Positions 41,685 to 55,472 are shown, numbered from the stretch's first letter. The stretch: DNA of 64,000 nucleotides from Linnemannia elongata (GCA_036320915.1 JAXBDG010000002.1:2046001-2110000); one strand, 5' to 3'. Notes: generated from the letters alone by a model not told the origin. Numbers and translations: made by a program.

Positions 41685-44600
41685 ATGGACCAGGCAGTGT
41701 TCCAGACCCTAACGGACACCCTGTCCGCCGACCCTAATGTCAGGATGGCAGCAGAACTCAGGCTCAAAGAACTCCAGTCCATGCCAGGTACTTACCTCCT
41801 TTGCCTCCTGTTAGTTCTACTTACAGTAGAGGCGACTCTTCAAGGAAGACAAGTACTTACCACCACCACTGCTTTATTTAATTGCTCACCAACGGACGAA
41901 CAGAGTACCCTCTGAGTTTATGCAAGCTGACGCTGACACGGGAATGCAACATCTCACAGCGCCACTCTGCTGTTGTTTTGCTCAAGAGCTACATTGACCA
42001 GCAATGGTCGCCCAAGAGTCTGAAGTTCCGGGGTCCAGAGCCATCGCCAGAGGTGAGTTGAATTGGAGTGACGTTGAGCGTGATTCTCGTCAATTCTTCA
42101 ATTGATAGGGAAGGGGATAATGCTTTTGCCACCAAAAATTGAAGCTCTGACTGACACATTTCAAAATGTGTCTCTCCTTTCCTTCTTGACCCAGATCAAG
42201 GCAGTAGTTCGGGGACAGATCTTGACCGGCCTCTCGGATCCCACAAATAGGATCAGAGCTTCATGTGTAAGTGACACACAAGTATGAATGACCGTCCTCC
42301 ACAAACGCAAATGACACCACCTTCGCAAGTTCTAACTTTTTGCCACAGGCGTTTGTAGTGTCAAAGATAGCTCACCTGGACTGGCCGGACTCGTGGCCAG
42401 AGCTCTTCGACGTTTTACTGGGTCATCTCAAGACTGGTTCTGCCGACGAAGTTCACGGTTCCATGCGAGTCTTGGCTGGTGAGTCTCCGAATTGGATCCG
42501 CATTGGTCCCTCTATCTTAAGTCGTTACCAGTGGATCCGCTCTGACCCTCTTTCCTATCCGATAATACAATAGAGTTTGTGAGCAAGGACATCACCCATG
42601 TTCAGTTGCCCAGGATTGTACCTGTCCTCTTTCCAGAGCTCCTTAGAATTCTCATGTCAGAGCAGGTATGTTTTCATTCACTGCTGTCAGCATCGGTCTC
42701 TCAGTGTATAAATAAGTAGGATAGTTGAGTTTTAGAACGTGACGAATGACACTGATACTTTGAACAATAGACATACTCTCATGCAACACGGTCGCGGTGT
42801 GTCTCAATCTTCAGGAGTGCAGTCGATATGCTTTACGCGATGAAGGAGGAGCACCCAGAAGCCGTCAAGGAGTACCTCAGTCCGATCTTTAGTCAATGGA
42901 ACGACGCCTTCATCACCATCCTGAACAAGCGTACAACAGACGATCCGGAGATTGAGGTCGCTGAGTGGGGTCTCAAAGTTGACATCATCAAGGTACTCAT
43001 CATTTACCCAACCTGTCGCCCTTAGACTGTATTGTAACCTCTTCTTCGACCGCCGACCTAACACTTCTGCGATCCATACCTATTAGTGCATAAACTTATC
43101 GATCCAGGGTTTTCCCAAGCTCACATCATCATATATTCTTCCAGTTCTGTCCACTGTCTGGCAGGAGATCCTGTACTTGCGGCCAAAATATATTGCAGAA
43201 AACATTGCTACCAATGGCGACATCTCGGGATTCAGCTTCCAGGATTCGGATGGAGATAATATTGGATTCGAATCCCTGCTCCTTGTGCAGTTTGAGTTCA
43301 TTCAGATCGCGTGCCGGAGACGGAAGCTGACTCAGTCGGTCTTTACTGGCCACGATGGTCACCCTGGAATTCTTGACGAATTGGTCTGGAACGCCTTGAG
43401 CTACATGCAGATGACAGATGATCAGGCAGAAACCTGGAATGCGGACCCCAACCAGTTCATTGCGGACGAGGATGCGGATTCGTTCACACATCATGTCCGC
43501 AATGCGGCGCAGGATGTCCTTGCGACCTTGGTGGAGCATTATGAAAGTCAGACTCTAATTGCGCTGAGCCAGAGCATTCACCGGGACATCACTACTTCTA
43601 TGGCAGACAAGGCCAGTGGGAAGGATTACTGGTGGAAGGCGCAAGAGTCGAGTCTGCTGGCGGTTGGTCTCATGGCGAGTTACCTGTGCGAGAGTATAAA
43701 GCGTGGAACCCCTTCACCCATCGACGTCGGAGCACTCTTCGACCACCTTGTTCTGGTTAACCTATCAGAGCACACGCTCCCTTTCCTACAAGGCCGCTCT
43801 TTTGTCTTCGCATCGCAGTTTGCACCTATCCTGCCGTTGAACCTGGCCGCCCAGTACGTTTCGGCGGCAGTCGAAGCCATTCTGAAGGCTCCTTCTGCAG
43901 TTGTCAAGGTGTCTGCCCTGAAGGCTCTCAATAACTTTAACCGCCACCTGGACAAGCAGTACATTGCACCATACCAACAATCCATCATTCAAGGCGTTGC
44001 ACCACTTGTCCAAATCACTTCAGAGGAAACGCTCATCCTGATCTTCCGCACACTCACAACCACCGCAAAGGTAATAATACAAAGATCCTATGTGCTCCGT
44101 TGTTCTAGTTTACCTGCTGTCCTTTCCAAACGTTAACAGCAATGAACATATTGATATGTAGATCGATGATCAAATTGCAGCCGAGTTTGAAACTATCCTT
44201 GGTCCCATCGCCCTAGAATCTTGGGCCAAATACCATGCCGACGCCTGCATGTCTGGGGAGACAATGGACTTCTTCGATACTCTTGCTGCTAACGCCATTA
44301 TGAACCCTTTGCTCAACAACCGCGCGATACCCGTACTTTGCAATGCCATTACTCCTAACAACCCCGACAGAGCAACTATATCAGCTGCTGTTCAGCTTCT
44401 GCGGTCATTGATCCGAGGAGGACCGTCTCCGTTGCCAGCCGGTTATGTTGCTCAGTTCTTCCCAAGTTTGATGGCCGTCCTGCTTTCTATTGACGACAGA
44501 GATGTCCTCCAGGTACATAGCGCGTCATTTCGTTGTCTACGTTTTTTTGAGTCCATGGCTTAGTTGTTGAAATCGTAGATCTAACGCGTGGTTACCTGAT

Positions 44601-46008
44601 TCTAGAATGGGCAAGAGTGCCTCAAGATTCTGATTCAAAAGGACGTTCGCCAAGTTGCAGAGTGGTAAGCTATATTTTTTTCAGCTTCATCAACAGAAAG
44701 AAAGACTTTACTCAGACCTGACCCATGCTGCCTTATCCGATCCATCTAGGCGTGATTCAGCATCTGGCAAGACTGGCTTGGATCTTTTGATTCAGTTTAT
44801 TGCAAAGCTGCTCGACCCATCTCAGACGGAGTCTGCGGCACTGTTCGTTGGAGATCTTGTTTCCAAGTTGATCACGAAGGGAGACAACCTGGTGACACCC
44901 ATTCTTCCTGATCTTTTGAGGGCGGTCACCATCCGCCTCGCAGATGCCAAACTACCATCCTTCATTCAGGTAATGAGAAAGCTCTTTCCTTCTGTCTTAG
45001 GCAGTTGTTACTTCAGTAACGCCGATCGATGTTGACTCGTCTATATGCCCCTTATTTACTTTGTGCTTCACAACAATAGCCGTTGGTCATGGTGTTCGCC
45101 CACCTGTGTCTGAACCAACATGAAACAGTTATCAACTTTTTGGACACGGTCGATGTTCGTGGCCAAAATGGGCTGCAGATTGTCTTGACTGCGTGGCTCC
45201 TCAACCATGCCGACTTCCAAGGACTCTATCACCAGAAAGTGAGGTACGTCGCCTGGTTGTCGAAATGTCGCTCATTCTCGATGATTCTTTTGCTGTTCTT
45301 GTCTCTCATTATGGCTATTGTCTCAATTACAACGATGGATGAACTAGCGCTGTTGCTTTGACCAAAGTGTTTACATCTGGCGATCCTCGGGTGGCAGCCA
45401 TCCAGGTCAAGGGCGACATGATCCTCACCGAAAATTCTCGTCGAACAACACGCTCCACAGCCCGGAAAGGTAAGTTTCCATGCTGCATCGGCTGGCTTGT
45501 CATCGTTATCTTACTTCCAAGTTCTAGTGACTGATAGTCTTTCATCAACCTACAAAACATAGCTCCGAACCAGTACACGGTTGTGTCTGCGCCAGTCAAA
45601 ATTGTCAAGTTGCTTTGTGCAGATCTAATCACCAGGATTGAAGAGGAAAACCACTCGGGCGAATTTGACGATGACGAGAGCGAGGAAGATGATGATGAGT
45701 ACGATGGGGAGTCCGATGCAGAAGACCGCAAGGACTGGAGGGGATCCAAAAACCATGACAAGTCTGTCCTTCTGTCTGATATCCTGGGTGACGATGGCAA
45801 CGACTATTATGATGGCGCTGAGGAAGGTGATGACGAGCTGGAAGAAATTGATCCAGACATCCTTTCTGACCCGGTGTACCAGACCAACTTGAAAAAGTTC
45901 CTGGTTGATTTCTTCCGTAGCCAGCTTCATACTCCTGGCCTTGTTCAGTGTATCAGTGAGCTCAATGATGCCGAGAAGCAAACGCTCTCAGGCCTCCTCG
46001 AGAACTGA
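41685..46008 (+). CDS. Importin-9/Kap114-like karyopherin beta
   Basis: Thirteen exons keep frame for 1,037 residues: 41685-41787, 41904-42052, 42195-42266, 42349-42478, 42574-42665, 42771-42992, 43087-44070, 44162-44512, 44606-44664, 44750-44969, 45080-45243, 45348-45469, 45563-46008. Importin-9 (yeast Kap114) carries histones H2A-H2B, TBP and actin into the nucleus. The N-terminal importin-beta HEAT repeat is clear (ADPNVRMAAELRLKELQSMP; then RHSAVVLLKSYIDQQW). Helical HEAT pairs run throughout. An acidic stretch (FDDDESEEDDDEYDGESDAE) near residue 925, then ILSDPVYQTNLKKFLVDFF and a short tail, match the C-terminus of importin-9. Length agrees with the human protein (about 1,040). AATAAA lies about 20 bp after the stop (46024). 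Confidence 0.93.
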
Positions 46009-47895
46009 TATCCATCTGACGTTGAAATAAAGAAAGTAGATCAGTCAGTGTTGCTTTGAGAATGTCTTTAACTATGTGGCCCTTTTACAGTAGTATGCAC
46101 TAGCTTACATGGTATCAGTGATGCAAATATAACCCACCTCCCATAGCCATTTCCACAAGCCGTTGAGCGGCACTGGGCTGTTATAACGACCTGTTGAACG
46201 GCACTGGACTAACTTCACCGCCTGTTGTATAAGGAGCGCGACCAGTTTTTATAGTCACGCCTTGTGAGCGGCCAGTTACGAAAGTGACGCCCCTAGCGCT
46301 GAAGTGTTGGATGTCATCGATCACCGACTGAGACGAAAAATATTATTACTGCCTGGTGGCACATCTTTCTTCGTTCAAGTGTCGCCTTATTTTATCTCGA
46401 TCTTTCACTTTTTCACATCTTCCCTTGTCTGCGAATCAAACTGCTTTGGCATGAGAGTCCTTTTTCTCAGGCCTACTGCCCATACGATGTTACGTGACGA
46501 TATGTAGGTAGCAACGCTTTCGATTAAGACAAGAAGAGCCGTGGTAGATTCCTTTGGCGTTGACCCGAGACGAACGCGATTTTATTAATATCAGCGATAT
46601 GACGGCAACGCGCTGTCACTCGCCACAAAGGGCTTTAAAAATAGGCCCACGCTCTCCCCTTTATATCTACTTTCTTCGTCCTTTTACCTCTTCTTTATTT
46701 CTCCATTTTTCTACTCCCACATTTCACACAGTCTACACACGCCCTTCCTTTATAGTCTACCTCCACTCCAACAACCAAACCACCCCACCCACCGCTTGCA
46801 GCAAATTCGGAACAAAGAAGAGAGTCGAGAATCGGAGGAAGAGACGAATTAACGAATACCAATGAGGGCGCGTGACTGGAAAACATGTCTTACTAGTAAA
46901 TACAAGTAACTATTGGGAAAGTACAGTAGCTGGTTTGCTCTTTGTGGTGCGGCGAAAGCTTCTAGCTTCAAGAGAAGGAGGAGGCGGAAGCTGACAATGA
47001 GGGTTGACGGAAAAAATGAATAACACCACCACCCCATGAAGTAACTTTGGTGGCGTAATTAAGGATCAGGAGTAAACGAAGCACATACGATAAATTATTA
47101 TCCCGGTGACGTCGAAACCTTGGATCGTGAGTGGTCCAGAGCTACAGCAGACCGACTCCTTCTTCCCTCCTCCCTCTCTCCCTCCTGCAACCTCTCTGTC
47201 CGTCCTTTAGTTCACTTATTCTTCCCTGCTGCACGCACAATTCCCTCTGGCATCATCCAACCCTGTCATCTTTCTCCCTCTCCCTCCCTTTCCCTCACGT
47301 TCACGTTTACCTTCCCTTGCCAAGTACCCTTTACTTTCATTCATACGCTCATCCTTTCCTCTACACACACACCTCTACCTCCACGACTGGCTCTTAGACT
47401 GAAACCCCCTACTCCGCGCGCTTCTTTTTTATCGTTCAAACGCGGGAACCTGTAAGAGCCAACCCAACCCTTTTTTGCCGCCTTTTTTTTTTTCTCGATT
47501 GTATCTTCTTCTTTTCCGTCTGTGTGTATTCAGTGCGCCTGTGCATCCAGGGCCAAGGTTATAAAAAATACAGATCACTCTCGTGAAAGTGAGGGATTCA
47601 CACAAACAAAAGGACACTGCTAGGAAGGGTGGGCAGGAGAGAGTGGGCGGATGTAGATCACTTCTCGCTTTCTTGTCGCGTTCTCCTTCCCCTGGAGTAC
47701 CCTTGGAGAACGCGTTCCATCCTCGGCAGCAACACGGTCATTACCATCTTAAAGGGGTCTATTATTAATTCTACCCCTCTGTAGTTCCTCGTCTACAATC
47801 TAGGATCCCTCTTTGACCTTTTCTTTCCGATTCAGAGGCGACATCAACTTTGCTACAACTATTTTTTCAAAACGACACCCCTATCGCCTTGAAGG
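46009..47895. other. Long intergenic region with a short duplicated motif
   Basis: No gene recognised over 1.9 kb. At 46150-46215 a 38-bp-spaced duplication (GTTGAGCGGCACTGGGCT and GTTGAACGGCACTGGACT) is visible. From about 47150 to 47470 the sequence is CT-rich and likely belongs to the promoter and leader of the bromodomain gene. A gene without recognisable similarity cannot be excluded. Confidence 0.5.
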
Positions 47896-50800
47896 ATGCC
47901 GAGAAAGGCTGTTGACACCAGTAACTCCATTGCGGAGGGCCTCTCCTCGGACAAGAAGGAGGCCATGACACAGATTCTGGATCGCTTGGAGAACCTTTCG
48001 GACAAGAGGTACTTTCACACAGCCACCTTGATTTTACCAGGACTTTACAAACTCTGTGTGAAGGAAGGCAACCTACAGATCTAACACTCTGTAATTACAC
48101 TCCTGTTTATTGCTTTCTAGCGGACGACTGATAGCCGATCTGTTCATGGAGCTGCCGGATCGTGAGGAATACCCGGATTACTATTTGACAATAACGAATC
48201 CGATCGCACTGGACATGATTCGTGTATGTGTCTGTCAAACCAGATGGAAAAAGAGCAACACAGTTACACAACCCTCAATAGCTTATAGTCTCACGGATAC
48301 AACAAGCTTACACACGGATACTGTATCTTCATTCCTTTACAAACCACTATAGGATCGTGTGGAGAAGGGTGCCTATGACAACGACAACATCAGTCAATTT
48401 GCAAAGGACCTCAGGACACTCACCGCGAACGCCAAGGAGTATAATCGAAAAGGATCTCCTATTCACCGGGATGCCACAACTCTGGAGGTAAGCAGGGACG
48501 GAGACGACTGGCTGGTGTAGGGATGTAGCGGCCTTACAATCATTACTGCCTTGTACCAACTCCTCGTATCCTTTGGCACTCAGAGTGCCCCAGAGAACGT
48601 CCGCAAACCCCTATATTTATAGGAGGAGGAGGGGATAGAAAAATGGGTTACAGTCATGCGCATTAACTCCTCCAGATCTGCCTACTGCCGTTCTTCCCTT
48701 TTTTACTCGCACATTCTAACCTTTGGACGCCTTTTACTTTTTTTGCTCCTATTCCTCTGTACCCTCCTTGTTGTAGAGTCACATCGAGGCTGCGATGCAA
48801 GTGCTTTTGGATGACGGTCAGCAAGAGGAACAGATTCAAGTAAGCGCGATAACCACCCCTGGAATCACACGCCCCAGTTGACCCTTTCTTGGACGAATGT
48901 AACAGGACCCCAATTGATCTTATATACTGTCACTCCACAACAACTAGTTTTCGATCGAGTTTTGTCACCGTGTATTAGGCGTGATCAAGAACCACAAGGA
49001 CCCAAGGTAAACATTGTTTGGTGTTACCTCCCTTTCCCTGTCCTCTTCCCTGGCTGCTCCTTTTCCCTTTATGTCTGTATCCGTTTCTATGTGCCTTTAA
49101 CAGTAGTGGTTTTTTGCTCAATTGGCTGACGTACTTTTATCGATTCCCCTCTTTGCATTATCATGCCTCTAGTGGTCGTTTGGTCTCCGAACTCTTCCTC
49201 GAGTTGCCCAGTCAAGATGAGTACCCGGATTATTATGAGGAGGTAAGGGTCAAAGAGTTCGTTTTCTTTTGATCTCTTACGGCTTAGAACGCTTATGCTA
49301 AGAGGAATTGGTGTCTGTCGATTGCCTTGAAACGACGTTAAAACATTCTTTTCTCATCTCTTTCGTTTCTTTTCTTTATTCACAGATCACTCGACCCATA
49401 GCGTTGGATGGAATCAAGAAGAAAATCATCAGCCGAGCATACACCACTCTGGAAAGCTTCGAGGACGACTTTGAACAAATGTTTGAGAACGCCAAACAAT
49501 ACAATGCCGAGGGCTCCGACGTTTACATGGATGCCGAGGAACTGCAAGTACGTATTTAAGATATACTGATAGCCAGCCGCTTGTTATTTGGGCTTTTTGA
49601 TCTATGATTTCGTCAAGGAGCGTGACTCTGACATGATAGAACTTTCGCTTCCTTCAATAGCAATTGTTCTGGAAGGAGATTGGCAAAGAAGGAAAGAACT
49701 CGACAAAGGCAAAAAACGCAAGGAAACATGTCAAGGAGCTGTTGCAGGTTGCGGTGCGCGGAGTAACCTATAACGTCGGTATGTTACTACCTGGGACTGT
49801 TCGTTCTGTCTCATCAATAGATACATCTTCGAGATGGTACCTATGGAACTAATGAGTGACCCGGCATTCTCTTTCATAAATAGGTGACTTTGTGCATCTC
49901 AGGAACGATGATGACCGCACCAAGCCCATCATTGCTCTTATCTTCAGCATTTGGATCGACGAAAAGTAAGCATGCACTACTATTTTTTACCTTCACGGAG
50001 TATCTTTCGGGTCTTTTATGTGCTGGCGTTTTAACTAAATTGTCATTGATGTTATGTACTAGTGGACAAACGGGGTTGGATGCGACATGGTTCTTGCGGC
50101 CGGATCAAACTGTTCACCCATATGCCAGTCGATTTTACCCTTCAGAAGTCCTCAAAGCAGGAACTCATGAGCACATGGTGGATGAAATTGAGGAAAAGTG
50201 TTTCGTGTTATATACCAGGGACTACATTCGAGGACGGCCTATAGAGTGGAAGCAGGGACAGAGCATCTACTTGTGTGAGCAGCGTTACAGCGAGTCTTAC
50301 AAGACGGTGTCCAAGATCAAGAACTGGGCCAGCTGTCTCCCTCCAGGCCACAAGCCTAGCGATATCAAGTTCAACCTTTTCCCAGAACCTTTGGTTCTCA
50401 AGAAGTTACCAAGTGCGTCGATGATGGACAAGGCTGCCGGGAAGCATGAATTAGCAGAAGATGCCTCGCGCGCAAGTACACCACAGGAGGCCAACGTTGT
50501 TGTCGCAAGAGGTGCCACTAGCGGAGCTAACAAGCGCAACTCTGTCAACCAGCATCCTGGATCGCCGCCTCTGACAAAGGGCGCGCACATGGGCAACGCC
50601 CACCCACCCAACTGGGTCCGTTGCAACTATGCAAGTCTCAGCACCGGCCTGCAATGCCCCGCGTAAGTTTTTTATATGTGATGCCTGGCCTGTCTTTTAT
50701 TTATTTTGTACGCTTATACTAATTAATGTACTACGGTATTCGGTCACTAGTGTTTTCCAAACCAAGGCTGATTTGCAGAACCATGTGGCAACGGAGCATG

Positions 50801-51723
50801 CAATTACATCGAATGTCTCTTCACCACCAGTCATGAAGCGTGGACGACCCAGGAAGAACCCACTCCCAGCAACAGCTACGACAGCATCTCCGGCAGTACC
50901 TCAAACAACCGGAGTCCAGCAGCCCATGATGGGTCAGCCAGGCGCCTACCAGCAACAGGGCTACGGCTTTAACCCTGCAGGACCTTATGGTGGCGTTCCA
51001 CCCAGGCCTGGAATGCCTGGCCAGCCTAACCCAGGATACCCTCAACAGCAGCCGCCTATGCATCATATGCAACAGCAACCCCACCAGATGACTCAGCAGC
51101 AGCAAAGAGGAATGCCTTACCAGCCGCAGCCATTCAGTCAGCCTATGCAGCCTGGTCAACAGCGTCCTCAGGGATTCCCCCAGGGTGCGCCTTATGGACA
51201 ACCTTATGGCCAGCCTTACCCTCAGCAACCCGGCCACCCTCAACACCAGCAGTATCCTCAACAACCCCAGCAATTTGGTCAGCCTCAGTTCCCTCAACAA
51301 GGATTCCCTCCTCAGGGCTATCCTCAACAGCAGCAATATCCAGGAGCATTTTCACCTCAGCAGCAACAACAACAATATGCAATGCAACAACAGCAGCAGC
51401 AGCAGGTGCCACAGTACGGCCAGGCATTCCCAGGACAGCCACCGCAATTGCAACAACAACAGCAACAGCAGCAGCAACTGGCTCAACAACAGGCGATGCA
51501 GCAGCAACTCGCTCAGCAGCAACAACTGGCGCAAAAGCAGCAATTGACGCAACAGCAGCAACTTGCTCAGCAACAGCAGCTCGCACAACAACAGCAGCTT
51601 GCTCAGCAACAACACTTGGCTCAACAGCAAGCTTTGCAACAACAACAACAACAGCAGCAGCAGGCGGCATTACAGCAACAGCAGCAGCAGGCAGCATTGG
51701 CGAAGCAGCAGGCAGCCTTGCAG

Positions 51724-51756
<33 letters not shown>

Positions 51757-52557
51757 TTGGCGCAACAACAGGCCTTGCAGCAGCAGGCCTTGCATCAACA
51801 GCAAAAATTGCAACAGCAACAAATTCAACAGGCACAGCAGCATTTGCAACAACATCCTCAGCAGCTACAGCAGCCTGTAATTCAGTCGCCTCCCTTCCAA
51901 CAGGCACACGCACAGATCCCTGTGTCTTCCCCTCAACAGTTCCAAAAGCCCCTTCCCTTGCCATCACAACAGCAGCCCCAAACACCGACTCAGCAGGTTC
52001 CACCACCACAACAGTTGCCCCCAATGGCATCGCCTGGACCCTTCAACAACCATATCAGATCCAACTCTATCGGATCGCCTCACACGCCTACAACTACACC
52101 AGCTTCTACTATTACTACACCCGTGGACGCCGCTGGAATGGGACTGTCTGGCATGAATGTGAACCTCAACAATCCCGACCATGGACGCCTCACGCCTGTG
52201 GTCAAGGAAGGGTCATCGACAGTCCTTGCGCCTAAGACGATTGATTTGTTTGCGCACAACGACAAGGGTCATGTGTTTTGGTTTGCAGGACCTCCACTGG
52301 ATGTGATACCATTGCCCAAGCCCCACCATTCGGTAGAATATCTGACGGCCAAGCGTCAGAAGCTCCAGAATGGCAAGGCCTCGAGTCGTAATATGAAGGA
52401 TGTGAATGGGCCTTTGGCGGACAACAGTGTCTTGACGAATGGGCTTCGCGGAGGACTACTATCGGCGGATGATGATGTTCTGTCTGTGGTTGCTGTGGGT
52501 CTTGAGGCATTGAGCGACCAACTCAAACAGGATGTGCAAGTCATTCAGACCAGCTAG
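47896..52557 (+). CDS. RSC1/RSC2/polybromo-type chromatin remodelling subunit
   Basis: Eleven exons keep frame for 1,103 residues: 47896-48008, 48121-48223, 48353-48487, 48777-48839, 48948-49006, 49173-49242, 49386-49547, 49661-49778, 49884-49965, 50063-50662, 50751-52557. Two bromodomains come first, each with its acetyl-lysine-binding Asn in context (LTANAKEYNRKGS; FENAKQYNAEGSDVY). A BAH domain follows (GDFVHLRNDDDRTKPIIALI, then CEQRYSE), then a C2H2-like finger (CPA, FQTKADLQNHVATEH) and an AT-hook (KRGRPRKNP). A glutamine-rich domain covers about 50930-52000, with near-pure Q runs at 51360-51860, before the conserved tail (DHGRLTPVV, VFWFAGPPLDVIPLP). It tethers a SWI/SNF-class remodeller to acetylated nucleosomes. 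Polyadenylation-like AATAAA is at 52633. Confidence 0.93.
51360..51870 (+). repeat. CAG/CAA repeat encoding a glutamine tract
   Basis: Mixed CAG, CAA, CTC and GCA units encode Q runs broken by LAQQQ-type pentapeptides. The mix of CAA and CAG keeps it from being a pure trinucleotide run. It creates long spurious open frames in all other frames and on the minus strand. Confidence 0.95.
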
Positions 52558-53168
52558 TCCCTTTCTTCTTGCTGCTTGACTGAACGTATCCTTTTTTCTA
52601 TCCTTTTTTTTCCCACTTTTTTCCACCTATGTAATAAAAAACGCCAGCACCTTCACGATCTACTTATTCTCTTGCTCCTTTCCTTTTTTTTGTCGTGTCG
52701 CTGTGGAGATACACATGCACAAGCCTAGAACCACCTTGTTGTCAGCATCCGTTGTCAGAAGTGAAGGTTGTGATCATGTGTGCGCCAAATCTTGTTTGTT
52801 TATCCGAAGGTGTGTACCTCTTCACTATGTGCATTTTGTGCGCATGTGCGTTATCTTTTGCCCAACTTTATCGGTCTTGCCTCTTTTATCTTTTTGTTTG
52901 TGGTCGGTCTTCTTTTCTTCACTTTACTTTCTTTTCTCTTTTTTCTTCTTGTTTCTTCAACTTTCCCACCCACCTACCCCCACTTCTCGCAAATTTTACT
53001 TTCTCACACACTATCTATCCATCGAAATCACAATCACACATCCATTTCGCCCGCATTTTATCGCTCCTTTTAACAGGGCACACACTAAACCTCAAAAAAA
53101 AAGGACACACACAACCACCTCCATAACAAAAACGACACCACAACAACAACCACAACGAAGAAACAAGG

Positions 53169-55472
53169 ATGAGACGGCAGGCACCAGTGTCGTTCCAAGA
53201 CGTGCCACAGGAGATCCAGGATATGATCTTTGTGTTGCTGTCGAGGCATGATGCTGCGGTGTGTGCACTGGTCTGTCAGGCGTGGTTTGATGTCTTTGCT
53301 CCCGTTCTCTTGGATTCTCTTGTTTCGACGTCTCCGGTTGGTGCTAGGACTTGCGATGGTTGTGATGTTGTTGCTGTTGGAGGAGGAGGAAGAAGAAAAG
53401 TCTGGCAGGAGGTGAGAACAGTTCTGGATGCGTATCAGCGAATGACAGAGTGGCTGCTTTCCCAAGATCAGGAAGGTGGGCAGAACGGTAGCGATACAGC
53501 GCAGCAAGGCGCTCATGACAAGGTCAGCGCTAATGCAGGAAAGTCAGTAATGGGCGGAGGACTATTACAGGCGCCAGAACCAGCCATGCCTGTGATCTCG
53601 AGAGATGCAGTGGAGCAGGTGCTTAGGAACAGTGATGGTCTCCAGGAGGTGAGGGTGACTGGGTTGTGGACTCCTTTGATCACAACACCATCAGCAACAG
53701 GAGAAGCAGGAATTGCGTTTCAAAGTCCATCTACTTCGCTCGACAAGCGACTACGACTGCCGTATCCACTTTGTCGAATGAATTCACTTCATATTACCAA
53801 CATCGGTACTACCCAAACGCGCGAGCAGGACAAGGAAACAACCACCCTTTTGTCGCTTCTGGAACGCCGCTCTTCCCCTTCCCCACCAACATTCAATTCC
53901 TCCTCTCCATCGTCATCGCCTTCGCCACCACCGCCACCACCGATTCAGGACGAAGTCGGATTGCAATTGAATCAAGCAGCCGCCATCTCCATGATTTCAC
54001 AGGACCCTGCTCGTGTGCTGGGTGCTCTTCCGGCGACGCTTTCAAGACTTGTTTTGGAGAATGTCGAGCATGAACGTTTGACGGGGATGCTGGCTGCTTC
54101 CTGGCGGACGATTGATAGTGACTGCATCGGTAGTAGTGGAGGTGGGCTTCGGGAGGAGATGGACAGTGCTCAAGCGCTTACCAAAAGGAAGGAGAGTGAG
54201 TGGGCCTCCTTCCAGTCAAACCAACAACAGCAGGATGTGAGGTTTCATCATATACGACGGATCCATCATTCTTGCCTACAACTGGACAAATCAGCCTACA
54301 TTTCCTTACTCCGTCGATTCCCCAACCTTATAGAGATCCATCTCTGTCTCTCAAGAACTATGAAGTTATATACCAAGGAGATCGCCGAGACTCTATCAAC
54401 ATCCTGCCCCGGGTTGAATGTCGGCGTCTTTGGAGGCCAGGACCAGGATTTGACAGATCAAGAACTGGCGACTTTAATTGGGGCGAGCGCAGGCGGATGG
54501 AAGACTTTGGCTGCTGATACACATTGCGTTTTTGGGCCCCTGTCTGCGGCTGCGGTGGTGGTGGGGGGTCTTCATACGAGGACGTTGGAGAATTTCCGGG
54601 TTACGACGGGGATCTTCGATTTTCCAAGTCCGATGATCCAGGAGTTGTTGTGTACTGCAACCAGGTTGAAGCGGTTTGAAGGGCGGTCATTTCACCGGGA
54701 TTGGGCGCCCATGATTCATATCTCGGCCAAGGATCTGGTGCAGGGAGAGTGGGCGTGCAAGGATCTGGAGACGTTCCATTGTGCGATCAAGGATATCCCA
54801 CGGCCTGACATCAAGACCCGGAAAAATGGACAGCCGCTCGTGGGTCGAATGCATCGTGGCGTTTCGATGGAGGAAAGTCTTCGGGTTCAGCGACTGGTAT
54901 ATGAGCAGTTGGGACGGTTGAGGAAGTTGAGGGAGTTGGTGTTGGGGTACCGGTCTTGTGATGGCGATGAGCGGTTTGGTGGGTTTGTCACGGATGAGGA
55001 TTTGGGGTGGGAGCAGGGAATTACTGAAGCTGATTATTATTCTGCCGACAGCCCTACCAGCCCCGTTGGTTCTATCAGCTCCAGCAGTATCAACGACGGT
55101 ACTGATTCAAATGAAGGCAAGGTGCAGGATGAGGAGGATGAGGATATGCCGACAGAAATGCTGTACGACTGTTTGGCCATGAGTCTTGAGAGCGGGTTGG
55201 AGCTCCTGGGAGGGTTAACGGAACTTAAATGGTTGTCGTTGGAAGGAACTAGTCACTGTGTGAAGGATGCCGAAAGAAAATGGATGGCAAACCAATGGCC
55301 GGGGCTGTTTCTGGAGGATGAATTAGAGGAAGACTATGTTCGCGGTGGAAGTGGTGGAAGTGGTGGAGCAGGGGTTTTGAGGGATGTGTTTTGGAAGAAG
55401 TTTATGATCTGCGGGTACCATGCTACTGAGCCTTGGTATAATAACTGGGAGGATATTGAGGCAAACGCGTAA
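53169..55472 (+). CDS. Large F-box protein
   Basis: Intronless, intact, 767 residues. Residues about 7-45 are an F-box (VSFQDVPQEIQDMIFVLLSR, HDAAVCALVCQAWFDVF). Compared with its 356- and 393-residue relatives it carries low-complexity insertions: P/S-rich near 53870-53950 (SPSPPPPPPIQD) and a G/S run near 55345. The family signature is present at the C-terminal end: IPRPDIKTR, then LRVQRLVYEQLGRLRKLREL, then DCLAMSLESGLELLGGLTEL. It should act as the substrate-recognition subunit of an SCF ligase; the target is unknown. The 5' flank (52690-53168) is CT-rich. An AATAAA-like sequence overlaps the end (55473). Confidence 0.87.
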   Translation: MRRQAPVSFQDVPQEIQDMIFVLLSRHDAAVCALVCQAWFDVFAPVLLDSLVSTSPVGARTCDGCDVVAVGGGGRRKVWQEVRTVLDAYQRMTEWLLSQDQEGGQNGSDTAQQGAHDKVSANAGKSVMGGGLLQAPEPAMPVISRDAVEQVLRNSDGLQEVRVTGLWTPLITTPSATGEAGIAFQSPSTSLDKRLRLPYPLCRMNSLHITNIGTTQTREQDKETTTLLSLLERRSSPSPPTFNSSSPSSSPSPPPPPPIQDEVGLQLNQAAAISMISQDPARVLGALPATLSRLVLENVEHERLTGMLAASWRTIDSDCIGSSGGGLREEMDSAQALTKRKESEWASFQSNQQQQDVRFHHIRRIHHSCLQLDKSAYISLLRRFPNLIEIHLCLSRTMKLYTKEIAETLSTSCPGLNVGVFGGQDQDLTDQELATLIGASAGGWKTLAADTHCVFGPLSAAAVVVGGLHTRTLENFRVTTGIFDFPSPMIQELLCTATRLKRFEGRSFHRDWAPMIHISAKDLVQGEWACKDLETFHCAIKDIPRPDIKTRKNGQPLVGRMHRGVSMEESLRVQRLVYEQLGRLRKLRELVLGYRSCDGDERFGGFVTDEDLGWEQGITEADYYSADSPTSPVGSISSSSINDGTDSNEGKVQDEEDEDMPTEMLYDCLAMSLESGLELLGGLTELKWLSLEGTSHCVKDAERKWMANQWPGLFLEDELEEDYVRGGSGGSGGAGVLRDVFWKKFMICGYHATEPWYNNWEDIEANA

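Noticed and set aside
51143..52030. 295-codon open frame on the minus strand, V/A-rich
   Set aside because: Antisense of the CAG/CAA glutamine tract; repeats open all frames.
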